A DNA stretch of 64,000 nt from Flavobacteriales bacterium (GTDB taxonomy: Bacteria > Bacteroidota > Bacteroidia > NS11-12g > UBA9320), in assembly GCA_020635455.1 (NCBI GenBank), contig JACJZT010000008.1, forward strand, positions 1 to 64,000, in the 5' to 3' direction. The first letter of the stretch is position 1. Each line of letters begins with the position of its first letter. Shown here in pieces: positions 43,658 through 52,686 of this stretch. Made by a program: the position numbers and the translations under genes. The notes beneath the pieces were generated by a model, which did no database searches, had not been told where the DNA came from, and was given only the letters and a program-made list of their open reading frames with translations.

Positions 43658-46027
43658 ATGTATCCGGAGGATATTGAAATAAAGATCGGTTTCGACCAAA
43701 TGCGCATTCTTTTAAATTCAAAATGCCTTGGTGACCTTAGCAGAAAACGGGTTGAAAAAATGAAACCCTTAAGCAATATCAAAACTTTAAGGACCTATTT
43801 AAGTCAAACCGGTGAATTCTTTAAGATACTGAACGAAGATGACCCATTCCCTTCTGAAAATTACCATGATCTGCAACCGGTACTAAACAAGTTTAAAATA
43901 GATGGACTTTCCCTAGAACTTTGGGAATTGCATCAAATTTTACAGACCATTTTGCTGATCGATGATATACGTAAATATTTTAAGACCAGAGAGGAAAAAT
44001 ATCCGGAACTTTCAAGGATACATTCAAATGGAAGCAATACCAGCGAATTAAAAAAAATCCTTACCCCGGTCTTGAATGAAGATGGAACCCTGAACGATCA
44101 AGCATCACCCGAATTGCGCAAGTTAACCACTGCGATTGCCAGGGAAGAACAAAATCTGCATCACAAGCTCGTTTCGATCTTTAAAAATGCAAAAAAAGAA
44201 GGATGGACGGCAGATACGGATATTGGTATAAAAAACGGAAGATTTGTAATACCCATACTTGCAGATCATAAAAGAAAACTAAAAGGATTGATCCACGACG
44301 AATCGGCCGGGGGTAACATAATTTATCTTGAACCTCAGGAGTTGGTGGAAGCCAATAACAATCTTAGACATTTGCAATTTGAAAAACAAAGGGAAATTGA
44401 AAAGATCCTTAAAAATACGACCCTTAAAATAAAACCCTTTAAGGAAGATCTGGAAACCTGGTCGGACACCATTGGTTTGACGGATTTTATAAGATCGAAA
44501 GCAATGCTTGGATTAACGCTGAACGGAAGCATTCCGTTCTTAAACCAAAATAAGCAACTTAAACTGGTAGATGCCTTAAATCCGCAATTGGTTTTGCTTC
44601 ACAAAAAAAATAAAGAAAAGTTAATACCTTTAAACCTTGAGCTTAATGAACAAAAGCGAATCATGGTTATATCCGGACCGAATGCCGGAGGAAAATCCGT
44701 TGCCCTTAAAACGGTACTATTAAACCAGTACATGCTGCAATGCGGATTGATGCCTTGCTGTTCTGCAGAGTCAAACTTTTGTTTATTTAAGGATTTTATG
44801 GCCGATATAGGAGACGGGCAAAGTATCGATCAAAGCCTTAGTTCTTATAGCGCTCACCTCACGGCAATGAATTATTTTGTGAACCACTCCGGTCCCGACT
44901 CATTATTCATTATTGATGAGCTTGGAAGTGGAACAGATCCTAAATTTGGCGGAGCCATTGGAGAAGCAGTACTTTATAAACTCAATCAGAATAAGGGGTT
45001 TGGATTGGTTAGCACTCATTTTTCCAATCTAAAAACCTTTGCTGAACAAAATGAAGGTTTTGAGAACGGTTCGATGTTGTACGATGTAAAAAATTACAAA
45101 CCACTCTATCAACTCAGATCGGGAAAACCCGGTAGCTCCTATGCCATTGAACTTGCCATCAAAACCGGTTTGAATAAATCCATCATCGAACTGGCAAAAC
45201 AAAAAATAGGATCGGCAGATTTCAGACTTGAAGAATTGGTAAATAAATACGACCGGTCGCTCAAACAGACAGAAGAACTTCAAAAACGTTTAACTAATAA
45301 AGAGCAGCAATTGGACAATTTGTTAAAGGAATACAAAGAGTTAAGCGAAAACCTGAACACACGGAAAAAAACCATACTGGGTCAATCAAAAAAAGAAGCA
45401 CTTCAAATTCTTGCAGATGCAAATAAACTTGTTGAAAGAACCATAAGGGAAATTAAGCAATCCGGAGCAGAAAGTGTTAAAACCAAAAACCTGAAAAACA
45501 ACCTAAAGGAGGAGAAACAAAAGATTGAAATTGAATTGGCAGGTGAAAATATTTCCAAAAATAAAAAGGATATAAAACCCGAATTCAAGGAAGGTGATCT
45601 GGTAAAGATCAGCGGGCACGACTCGCCCGGAATTGTCTTACAAGTAGGCAAAGAACGTTTGCTCATTGAAATGGGTTTGATAAAGACCAGAGTACCATTT
45701 GACCAGGTTGAGATCGTAAAAAACAAAAAACTTCAGATAAAAAATAAAATTCAGGGATTCAATTACAATGAGATCAGTCGTGATTTCAGTCCCAGGCTGG
45801 ATGTAAGGGGCTTAGCTGCTGAAGAAGCGGTACACGAAGTTATGAAACGAATAGACCAGGCCCTGGTATTAAGTATTGATAAATTATGGATACTTCATGG
45901 CAAAGGGAACGGAATACTCAGAAAATTGATCCGTGACCAGATAAAAGGCATACCTCATGTAATACAGATCGAAAGTGAACACCCTGATTTTGGTGGAGAT
46001 GGAATAACGATAATAGGTTTAAAATAA
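43658..46027 (+). CDS. mutS2: Endonuclease MutS2 with Smr domain
   Basis: DNA/ribosome-associated ATPase (789 aa). The N-terminal lever/clamp region is followed by an ATPase domain with Walker A GPNAGGKS (around residue 345) and IIDELGSGTDP, a long coiled coil (about 520-640), a KOW-like linker and a C-terminal Smr nuclease domain (about 715-789; LDVRGLAAEEA, HGKGNGILR). MutS2 suppresses recombination in some bacteria and splits collided ribosomes in others; which applies here cannot be read. It is followed by ruvC after 114 bp. Confidence 0.94.
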   Translation: MYPEDIEIKIGFDQMRILLNSKCLGDLSRKRVEKMKPLSNIKTLRTYLSQTGEFFKILNEDDPFPSENYHDLQPVLNKFKIDGLSLELWELHQILQTILLIDDIRKYFKTREEKYPELSRIHSNGSNTSELKKILTPVLNEDGTLNDQASPELRKLTTAIAREEQNLHHKLVSIFKNAKKEGWTADTDIGIKNGRFVIPILADHKRKLKGLIHDESAGGNIIYLEPQELVEANNNLRHLQFEKQREIEKILKNTTLKIKPFKEDLETWSDTIGLTDFIRSKAMLGLTLNGSIPFLNQNKQLKLVDALNPQLVLLHKKNKEKLIPLNLELNEQKRIMVISGPNAGGKSVALKTVLLNQYMLQCGLMPCCSAESNFCLFKDFMADIGDGQSIDQSLSSYSAHLTAMNYFVNHSGPDSLFIIDELGSGTDPKFGGAIGEAVLYKLNQNKGFGLVSTHFSNLKTFAEQNEGFENGSMLYDVKNYKPLYQLRSGKPGSSYAIELAIKTGLNKSIIELAKQKIGSADFRLEELVNKYDRSLKQTEELQKRLTNKEQQLDNLLKEYKELSENLNTRKKTILGQSKKEALQILADANKLVERTIREIKQSGAESVKTKNLKNNLKEEKQKIEIELAGENISKNKKDIKPEFKEGDLVKISGHDSPGIVLQVGKERLLIEMGLIKTRVPFDQVEIVKNKKLQIKNKIQGFNYNEISRDFSPRLDVRGLAAEEAVHEVMKRIDQALVLSIDKLWILHGKGNGILRKLIRDQIKGIPHVIQIESEHPDFGGDGITIIGLK

Positions 46028-46128
46028 AGACCATGCCAAACCTGACCATGCATGAAATAAAATTTACATTCAGGTTCACCCGCATAAACGGAGAGCCTTA
46101 AATAAAGATCAATTAAATACAATTCAAC

Positions 46129-46136
46129 TAATATTG
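46129..46136 (+). promoter_or_regulatory. -7-like box abutting ruvC
   Basis: TAATATTG, one mismatch from TAnnTTTG, followed by CATAA and the ruvC ATG. The same CATAA spacer separates box and ATG at mutS2. Confidence 0.4.
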
Positions 46137-46141
46137 CATAA

Positions 46142-46732
46142 ATGGATATCCCGGAAAAAGAATATGAAAGGGTAATACTGGGTTTTGATCCGGGAACAAA
46201 CATTATGGGTTACGGAGTGCTTGGGTGTAATGGATCGAAAACAGAGCTTGTTACTCTGGGAATTATTCATTTGAGCAAGTTGGCCAATCACGCTCTTAAA
46301 TTACAGAAGATCCATGAACGGAGTCTGGCAATCATTGATATGTACAAACCGGACGAAGTAGCTTTGGAAGAACCCTTTTTCGGTAAGAACGTTCAATCGA
46401 TGTTGAAACTGGGGCGAGCCCAGGGTGTGGCAATGGCCGCAGCTCTTTACAGGGGAATTCCAATATTTGAATACGGCCCGAAAAAAATAAAACAGTCCAT
46501 TACCGGGAATGGTAATGCCAGTAAGTTACAAGTCGCTTCCATGTTGCAAAACATGTTAAAATTCAAAGACCTGCCAAAATATCTTGACTCAACCGATGCC
46601 GTTGCTGTTGCACTTTGTCATGTTTTTCAATCCGGAAATTCACTTGGCGGAGTTAAAAAGCAATATTCGGGATGGAATGCCTTTATAAAGGAAAATGAAA
46701 AAAGGTTGAGCAACCCTAAGAATAAAAAATAG
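46142..46732 (+). CDS. ruvC: Holliday junction resolvase RuvC
   Basis: Crossover junction endodeoxyribonuclease (196 aa) that cuts Holliday junctions made during recombination. The acidic catalytic set is visible: Asp16 in GFDPGT, Glu76/77 in ALEEPFFGKN, and the aspartates in DSTDAVAVALCH near residue 160. GRAQGVAMAA and the KKIKQSITGNG segment are also family-specific. The C-terminus carries about 20 extra basic residues. ruvA and ruvB are not in the window. Confidence 0.95.
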   Translation: MDIPEKEYERVILGFDPGTNIMGYGVLGCNGSKTELVTLGIIHLSKLANHALKLQKIHERSLAIIDMYKPDEVALEEPFFGKNVQSMLKLGRAQGVAMAAALYRGIPIFEYGPKKIKQSITGNGNASKLQVASMLQNMLKFKDLPKYLDSTDAVAVALCHVFQSGNSLGGVKKQYSGWNAFIKENEKRLSNPKNKK

Positions 46733-46868
46733 TTTAAAGCATTTTGTCCACGAAAAAGGAGTCAATACAGGTATGCCAAATATGCCTTATTCCCTTACTG
46801 AATAAAGTGCAAACAGAAAAGCAGGGTAAACTTAATAAATGTGCATAGGACTATAAAAAATTTTTATC

Positions 46869-46899
46869 TTGTCTTTTATTATCAAAAAATTAATCTTTG
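46869..46899 (+). promoter_or_regulatory. Promoter of acpP-fabF-rnc
   Basis: TTG (46869-46871), a 19-nt spacer and TAATCTTTG (46891-46899), which has one extra nucleotide inside the TAnnTTTG pattern. An A-rich leader of about 20 nt runs to the acpP ATG. The upstream part of the 46733-46924 gap shows no other feature I can support. Confidence 0.5.
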
Positions 46900-46924
46900 C
46901 AGCCATAATCTAAATAAAAATAAA

Positions 46925-47161
46925 ATGTCAGACATTTCAAAACGCGTAAAAGATATTATCGTTGACAAGCTTGGCGTAGAAGAATCAGAAGTTACTACAG
47001 AAGCAAGTTTCACCAACGATTTAGGAGCAGATTCATTAGACACTGTTGAATTGATCATGGAATTTGAAAAGGAATTTAACATTGCTATTCCGGATGATCA
47101 GGCTGAAAAAATCGGTACGGTTGGACAAGCCATCGATTATATTTCTGCCAACGCAAAGTAA
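46925..47161 (+). CDS. acpP: Acyl carrier protein
   Basis: Acidic four-helix carrier (78 aa) of fatty-acid synthesis. The phosphopantetheine attachment site is Ser37 in DLGADSLDTVEL. Length and charge are normal. A longer frame from 46841 has a non-acpP N-terminus and would include the promoter, so the ATG at 46925 after an A-rich leader is used. It is the first gene of acpP-fabF-rnc, with 8 bp to fabF. Confidence 0.97.
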   Translation: MSDISKRVKDIIVDKLGVEESEVTTEASFTNDLGADSLDTVELIMEFEKEFNIAIPDDQAEKIGTVGQAIDYISANAK

Positions 47162-47169
47162 GAAAAAAT

Positions 47170-48411
47170 TTGAAACGAGTTGTAGTTACAGGTCTTGGTG
47201 CTCTGACGCCAATTGGCAATACTACCGGTGAATACTGGCAGTCTCTTGTTAATGGTGTAAGCGGCGCCAACCCTATTACTCGTTTCGATTGTGAAAAATT
47301 CAAAACCAAATTTGCCTGTGAAGTTAAGAACTTTGATGTTCTTAATTTTATTGACCGGAAGGAAGCCCGAAAGATGGATCCATTCACTCAGTTTGCTGTT
47401 GTTGCAGCAGACGAGGCTATGGCCGATTCGGGTCTTGAGGGAAATTTCGACCCTGACCGTACCGGAATTATCTGGGGCTCCGGGATCGGTGGATTAACGA
47501 CCTTCTTAAAAGAATGTTCCGATTTTGTAAAAGGCGATGGAACTCCGAGGTTCAGTCCTTTTTTCATCCCAATGATGATCTCCGACATTGCAGGTGGTCA
47601 TATTTCCATTAAATATGGTTTACGGGGACCCAATTTCACAACCGTTTCTGCATGTGCTTCAAGCAATAATGCCATCTTAGATGCGTATACTTACATTAGT
47701 CAGGGACAGTCGGATGTGATCGTTACAGGAGGTTCGGAAGCATGTGTGAATGAGGCTGCCATTGGTGGTTTCAATTCTATGAAGGCACTTAGTGAAAGAA
47801 ACGACGACCCTTTAACCGCTTCTCGACCGTTTGACCTTGACCGTGATGGTTTTGTTCTGGGAGAAGGTGCGGCTTGTATCATACTTGAAAGTTTGGATCA
47901 TGCCCTTGCAAGAGGCGCAAAAATTTATGCCGAAGTTGCCGGTGGCGGGCTTTCGGCAGACGCATACCATATTTCGGCCCCACATCCCGAGGGTGTCGGA
48001 GTAATTAACGTAATGCGTTATGCATTGCAAAACGCCAACTTAAAACCGGAAGACATCGATTACATCAATGTACATGGGACCAGCACTCCTCTGGGAGACA
48101 TTGCAGAAGTGATCGCGATAAAAGAAGTATTCGGGGAGCACGCATTTAAATTAAACATCAGTTCAACCAAGTCCATGACCGGCCATTTATTGGGTGGCGC
48201 AGGAGCTGTTGAAGCAGTGGCTTCCATTCTTTCGATTCAAAACGACATTGTCCCCCCAACCATCAACCACTTTACCGATGACCCTGCTTTTGACCCTAAT
48301 TTAAACTTCACCTTTAATAAAGCACAAAAAAGGGAAGTAAGGGCCGCATTGAGCAATACTTTCGGATTTGGCGGGCATAATGTGTCTGTTATTTTCAAAA
48401 AATACAATTAA
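47170..48411 (+). CDS. fabF: Beta-ketoacyl-ACP synthase II FabF
   Basis: Condensing enzyme (413 aa) that extends acyl-ACP with malonyl-ACP. The Cys-His-His triad is seen in TVSACASSN (Cys near residue 163), HGTSTPLGD and SMTGHLLGGAGAVEA. The N-terminal KRVVVTGLGALTPIGN and the C-terminal NTFGFGGHN loop are standard. The TTG start is 8 bp after acpP. It follows the textbook order acpP, fabF, rnc. Confidence 0.96.
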   Translation: MKRVVVTGLGALTPIGNTTGEYWQSLVNGVSGANPITRFDCEKFKTKFACEVKNFDVLNFIDRKEARKMDPFTQFAVVAADEAMADSGLEGNFDPDRTGIIWGSGIGGLTTFLKECSDFVKGDGTPRFSPFFIPMMISDIAGGHISIKYGLRGPNFTTVSACASSNNAILDAYTYISQGQSDVIVTGGSEACVNEAAIGGFNSMKALSERNDDPLTASRPFDLDRDGFVLGEGAACIILESLDHALARGAKIYAEVAGGGLSADAYHISAPHPEGVGVINVMRYALQNANLKPEDIDYINVHGTSTPLGDIAEVIAIKEVFGEHAFKLNISSTKSMTGHLLGGAGAVEAVASILSIQNDIVPPTINHFTDDPAFDPNLNFTFNKAQKREVRAALSNTFGFGGHNVSVIFKKYN

Positions 48412-48416
48412 TTATC

Positions 48417-49178
48417 TTGAGCCGAAAAGGGCTGATACGAAATCTTTTCAGAAAAAAAGAAAATAAAGAGTTTTCTTCAAAACTTAAAAAATTGCTTGGA
48501 ATTTATCCAATCAATCTTAAGCTGTATCACCAGGCATTCATGCACAATTCGGCGGTTACCCAAAAAGCCAGTGAAAAAAACAGTAATGAAAGACTGGAAT
48601 TTCTCGGCGATGCCGTAATAGACCTTGTGGTTGCTGAATTCGTATTTAAAAAATTCTCGGGCAAAGGAGAAGGTTACCTGACTGAAATGAGATCGAAGAT
48701 CGTTAGTCGTGAACAACTTTCAAACATCGCAAGAAAACTCAGCATAGAGCAATATCTTACCGTGAACCACTCTATGCGAAATTCGAGAAACACAAATTTA
48801 TACGGAATTGCAGGTAATGCCCTTGAGGCACTTGTAGGAGCCATTTATCTTGACCATGGCTATCGAATTGCAAGAAAATTCATCATTTACAAACTGATCA
48901 AACCGTATATCGATATCGACCAGCTCGACGCGATTCACGTTAATTTTAAGAGCATTTTGTTACAATGGGGCCAGAAATATAAAAAGCAGGTTGAATTTAA
49001 GCTTGAAAAGACCGTTTTCGACAGAAAAGACAAATTGTTCAATATTGGAGTATATATCGACAATATTCTATTAATTGATGCTCTTCATCAAACCAAGAAG
49101 AAGGCTGAACAAACCGCTGCAGAAAAGGCAATTGAAAGTCTGGAAATTGATATGAGTGAATTTAAACTCAGCCGTTAA
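48417..49178 (+). CDS. rnc: Ribonuclease III
   Basis: Double-strand-specific endoribonuclease (253 aa) for rRNA and regulatory RNA processing. The catalytic signature NERLEFLGDAVIDLV lies at about 57-71, a second acidic site at NALEALVGAIYLD, and a C-terminal dsRNA-binding domain (about 175-245, ending in KKAEQTAAEKAIESL). The TTG start follows fabF after 5 bp. The stop shares TTAA with the stop of the convergent GT39 gene. Confidence 0.95.
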   Translation: MSRKGLIRNLFRKKENKEFSSKLKKLLGIYPINLKLYHQAFMHNSAVTQKASEKNSNERLEFLGDAVIDLVVAEFVFKKFSGKGEGYLTEMRSKIVSREQLSNIARKLSIEQYLTVNHSMRNSRNTNLYGIAGNALEALVGAIYLDHGYRIARKFIIYKLIKPYIDIDQLDAIHVNFKSILLQWGQKYKKQVEFKLEKTVFDRKDKLFNIGVYIDNILLIDALHQTKKKAEQTAAEKAIESLEIDMSEFKLSR

Positions 49179-50881
49179 ATTCCTTTATTCTTCAGGTAAA
49201 CCTTATACCCGCCTTTGTCCATGATCTTTTTAAAGCTCCTGACCGTATCAGGTGATGCCGAATCCGTGATCTTATAAATCAAATAAACAGGTTTATCGCT
49301 CCGGACATTTAGTAACCAGTCTTTTTTATAATTCCAGACCAGGTTGCGTTCCTCTTCGGTATACTGCCCCGTGGTATCCACTCCATTAAGTTTACAGTAT
49401 TCCAGTATGTCTTTGTCCAACTTACCTTTGCTCTTAACTTTGGAAGTATAAAAATAATGAGCATAGCTCTTGAAACCGACAGTTTCCGCATAAACATCCT
49501 TTCCGCTGATCCCTTTATAGAAATTTATTATGGAACCCTGAACATGATCTTCGACCTTTGGCGCAATGCTTAATGCAAGAATAAAAATTACTGCTGCGTT
49601 CCCGATCAAAAACAGCTTCAATCCCCTGAATACATCTTTGCGAAAAGCATAAAAAAAGAATAAAAGTACATTGATCAAATAAAAGATCCCCGCAAAGAGG
49701 TCAGTAATTTTCCAATTGACCACAACCTTAAGGTTAGCCCTTACAAAATCATCTTTTAATACTTCATACAACCAGTTAAACAGAGGCTTATGTAAAAAGA
49801 CAAGAGGAATCAGAAGAAATACGGCTGAATAAATAAGGCCTAAGATACCAATGACCCAAATTTGCCATTTCCTGAATCTTCCTTCGTTTTGACTCAAACC
49901 CCAGGCAGCGAGAAAAGTAAGCGGCAAATAGCAAAGCGAAGAATAATGTACAATTTTGGTGGTAACCGCGGAGAAAAGCACCAATACTACCCAAAACAAC
50001 ACTTTCATCCAGGTAAGAAAACCACCTGTTTTGAGATCAGGTTTAGATCCAAGAAACGGAATTGCAATAAGTGCTGCCGGGAAACAGGTTGTTAACAAAA
50101 CTACTGTATGGTAATACCAGGGTTGCCCGTGTGATGCAACCGGGTTCAGGAACAGATCGATCTGATATTTAAGAAATTCTCCGGTAAACCAGAACCCGTT
50201 TGTTACCCAGTCGGGAACAAACCAGATCAATGGCACTATCAGCATTCCGGAAACAAAAATCAGAAGGTCTTTTATTCTGAACCATGAGCCAAATCTTTGG
50301 ATAGCCCAGTAAATAAACGCGGTTGATCCCACCAGAATAACTGCAACCGGACCTTTTGTAAGCATGGCCATTCCGAGCCAGATGCCTGCCAAACCAAAAC
50401 TTCTTAATTGACTGCTATCCTTTATGGTGCTTAAATACAAATGGACAATGGAAAGAAAAATGAATAAATTAAAGAAGGGATCTATGATCCCGCTTCTAAA
50501 ATAAAAATGCGGGGTAAATGAGCCAATAAAAAGGAGTATCCACCACCACGCAACTTTATGACTAAAGAGTCTCGAACCATAAAAAAAGATCACATTTAGG
50601 GTTATCAGTCCGCATAATGCATTGGGCAAACGAGCGGCAAATTCGTTTATCCCAAAAACCTTCATGCACATTACCTGCATCCAGAAAAATAAAGGGGGTT
50701 TTTCCCAGAAAGGTTGAAAATCGATCTGAACCCTGCCATAATTGCCGGTAAGGATCATCTCGCGTGATGCTTCGGCAAAATTTATTTCGTCCCAGTCGAA
50801 CAGATGAATTTGCCCTAAAAAAGGCAAAAATAAAAGCAGGCTTAAAACACTGATAAAAATATGTGGATACTTTCTAATCAT
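49175..50881 (-). CDS. Glycosyltransferase family 39 / ArnT-like membrane protein
   Basis: Polytopic inner-membrane glycosyltransferase (568 aa) of the GT-C fold. The catalytic acidic motif of ArnT/PMT enzymes appears after the first helix as FDWDEINFAEASREM, and FWEKPPLFFW follows. About 11-12 hydrophobic segments precede a soluble periplasmic C-terminal domain (about 460-568). It probably transfers a sugar from a polyprenyl-phosphate donor to lipid A or protein. The ATG at 50881 overlaps the PAP2 stop by 8 bp; an upstream ATG at 50923 lies within PAP2. Confidence 0.88.
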   Translation of the reverse strand: MIRKYPHIFISVLSLLLFLPFLGQIHLFDWDEINFAEASREMILTGNYGRVQIDFQPFWEKPPLFFWMQVMCMKVFGINEFAARLPNALCGLITLNVIFFYGSRLFSHKVAWWWILLFIGSFTPHFYFRSGIIDPFFNLFIFLSIVHLYLSTIKDSSQLRSFGLAGIWLGMAMLTKGPVAVILVGSTAFIYWAIQRFGSWFRIKDLLIFVSGMLIVPLIWFVPDWVTNGFWFTGEFLKYQIDLFLNPVASHGQPWYYHTVVLLTTCFPAALIAIPFLGSKPDLKTGGFLTWMKVLFWVVLVLFSAVTTKIVHYSSLCYLPLTFLAAWGLSQNEGRFRKWQIWVIGILGLIYSAVFLLIPLVFLHKPLFNWLYEVLKDDFVRANLKVVVNWKITDLFAGIFYLINVLLFFFYAFRKDVFRGLKLFLIGNAAVIFILALSIAPKVEDHVQGSIINFYKGISGKDVYAETVGFKSYAHYFYTSKVKSKGKLDKDILEYCKLNGVDTTGQYTEEERNLVWNYKKDWLLNVRSDKPVYLIYKITDSASPDTVRSFKKIMDKGGYKVYLKNKGI

Positions 50882-51497
50882 GAACCAGTTTACCGGTGAT
50901 CGCAAGACTTGCCAAGGCAGCACAAAATCCTAAAACAGAACCCGAAATTACGTCCTCAATAAAATGCTGTTGAAGGTAAATTCTGCTCATTCCAACCAAA
51001 AATGCCATAAAAATAAGTAACACGCCAATTTTCTTATCATTTATCCAAAACACAAGTGCAAAGGCGAATGCAAATGCAGCTGATGTATGTCCGGATGGAA
51101 AACTGTTGTATTGATGGACCTCCACCCCTTCCGTAAAGATCAAAGTATATTTGGATAAAAATAATTTTGGTCTTTCGGATTGTATGAGGATGTATTTAAT
51201 TGGTAAGGTGAGTATACTGTTCAACAACATGCTTAGTACAAGCTGAATTGTAAATTTTTTATTTCTATAAACGACAAAAAGTATCAAGGCCAGGGGCAAA
51301 AGATACAACTCTTCTCCAAGGTGGGTATAATACCTGAAAAACTGTCCGACGTTAAAATCATAATTGGCACTGAAGAACAAATTCAAACTTCCTTTGGGAT
51401 AAAGGATTGCAAGTATTGCCAGGCCAAGTATACCAAGTAGCCAGAGATAAATTATGATCTGGTTGCGGGCAAGGGATTTTTTTAAGTTTAGTTGCAA
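50874..51497 (-). CDS. PAP2 family phosphatase
   Basis: Membrane phosphatase (207 aa with this start) of the PAP2 class, acting on lipid phosphates such as undecaprenyl pyrophosphate or lipid A. All three motifs are present: K-x6-RP (YILIQSERPK), PSGHTS, and SRIYLQQHFIEDV, between six hydrophobic segments. The frame can begin at an ATG at 51599, but that region is antisense to the leader and start of the divergent gene; a TTG at 51497 gives a normal-length protein. The start is uncertain. It is upstream of and overlapping the GT39 gene. Confidence 0.85.
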   Translation of the reverse strand: MQLNLKKSLARNQIIIYLWLLGILGLAILAILYPKGSLNLFFSANYDFNVGQFFRYYTHLGEELYLLPLALILFVVYRNKKFTIQLVLSMLLNSILTLPIKYILIQSERPKLFLSKYTLIFTEGVEVHQYNSFPSGHTSAAFAFAFALVFWINDKKIGVLLIFMAFLVGMSRIYLQQHFIEDVISGSVLGFCAALASLAITGKLVHD

Positions 51498-51522
51498 TTG
51501 GGGCTTATTTTTTATATTTTTG
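51492..51522 (+). promoter_or_regulatory. Consensus promoter of START-like gene
   Basis: TTG (51492-51494), a 20-nt spacer and TATTTTTG (51515-51522). The predicted start near 51528 gives a leader of about 40 nt to the ATG at 51567. The promoter overlaps the 5' end of the divergent PAP2 gene. Confidence 0.7.
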
Positions 51523-51566
51523 TGGAACTTTACCGATTTGAGGTAAAATCTAAAAAATCTTCGCGT

Positions 51567-51971
51567 ATGCAAAGTTCTAAAATAAATGACAAGCGACAAA
51601 GAATAGAATTAGAATTCCCTTTGCATTGTTCAGCCAACACTCTTTATAATTACATCTCCTCTCCTTCCGGTTTGTCGGAATGGTTTGCAGACGATGTAAC
51701 TGTACACGGAAGCAATTATGTTTTCAAATGGGATGATGGCGAAGAGCTTGAAGCTGAATTAATTAAAAGCGTTAACCGCAAGCATGTCAAATTTCGATGG
51801 GTTGATGGTGATCAGGCCAACGAATTTCTTGAATTTATCATTCACAAAGACGAAGTTACCGACGACCTGGCCCTAATCGTTATCGACAGTGTTGAACCTG
51901 AAGATCTTGAAGAAGTGGAAATGATGTGGGAAACCCAGGTCAGTTATCTGAAAAAACACATTGGCGCCTAA
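51567..51971 (+). CDS. START-like domain protein
   Basis: Cytoplasmic protein (134 aa) with a SRPBCC/START-type ligand-binding fold close to the AHSA1-like group: IELEFPLHCSANTLYNYISSPSGLSEWFADDV at the front, then alternating strands and a long C-terminal helix. This Bacteroidota family has no established function. A longer frame from 51492 spans the promoter, so the ATG at 51567 is used. It is followed after 6 bp by the metal-transporter-like gene. Confidence 0.85.
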   Translation: MQSSKINDKRQRIELEFPLHCSANTLYNYISSPSGLSEWFADDVTVHGSNYVFKWDDGEELEAELIKSVNRKHVKFRWVDGDQANEFLEFIIHKDEVTDDLALIVIDSVEPEDLEEVEMMWETQVSYLKKHIGA

Positions 51972-51977
51972 GCCTGT

Positions 51978-52589
51978 ATGCTTCAATTAGCAGCGTTCAG
52001 CCTTATTTTAAGTACCATTCACATGCTGGTTCCGCACCATTGGTTGCCTTTGGCCCTTTTGGCAAGAAGCGAAAAATGGAATCGCAAACAAACAGTGCAA
52101 CTTTCGGTAATTGTAAGTTCAGCTCACGCTTTAAGCACCATGATCCTTGGTATCATCATTGGTATCATAGGTATGGAAGCTGCCCGAAAAATGGGAGAAT
52201 TCACAGAATGGTTTGCACCACTGCTCCTTATTCTTTTTGGTGTGATATACGTTAGTTTAGGAGACCATCATTCGCATGATGATTCGGTAAAATTGAAAAC
52301 ACATTCTTTTTCACGGATCATTACTTCCCTTTCTGTTGCCATGTTCTTTTCACCTTGTCTGGAGGTTGAAACCTTTTATTTTACTGCAGGAACCTTCGGC
52401 TGGAGAGGAATTTTACTGGTTTCGGTAATTTACTTATTTGTAACGGTTTCCGGAATTACTGCGTTAACCTTATCAGGGAAAAAAACCATGGAACGGTTTC
52501 AATTGCATTTCCTTGAACATTACGAAAAGAAGATCACAGGTGTGATCTTAATAGTACTTGGCATATTGTCTTATTTCGTGAAATTCTGA
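51978..52589 (+). CDS. Six-helix membrane protein resembling NicO/RcnA or TauE-type transporters
   Basis: Integral membrane protein (203 aa) with about six hydrophobic segments. His-containing helices IHMLVPHHWLPLALL (about 14-28) and SSAHALSTMILG (about 47-58), plus a His/Asp loop GDHHSHDD (about 95-102), recall nickel/cobalt efflux proteins and urease-accessory-type permeases. FFSPCLEVETF in helix 4 also fits that group. Metal export is a reasonable but unproven guess. It lies in one operon with the START-like gene. Confidence 0.68.
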   Translation: MLQLAAFSLILSTIHMLVPHHWLPLALLARSEKWNRKQTVQLSVIVSSAHALSTMILGIIIGIIGMEAARKMGEFTEWFAPLLLILFGVIYVSLGDHHSHDDSVKLKTHSFSRIITSLSVAMFFSPCLEVETFYFTAGTFGWRGILLVSVIYLFVTVSGITALTLSGKKTMERFQLHFLEHYEKKITGVILIVLGILSYFVKF

Positions 52590-52686
52590 CATGCTTAATT
52601 GAATTTTACCACTATAAATGAATATTGGAAAACCATTTGCAACTAATAAATTTTTAAAAATCATATCAAATTAAATCAAAATACCC

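Noticed and set aside
46773..46805. 10-codon reading frame preceded by AAGGAG upstream of acpP
   Set aside because: Too short to separate from chance, and Shine-Dalgarno use is rare here; no leader-peptide-type attenuator follows it.
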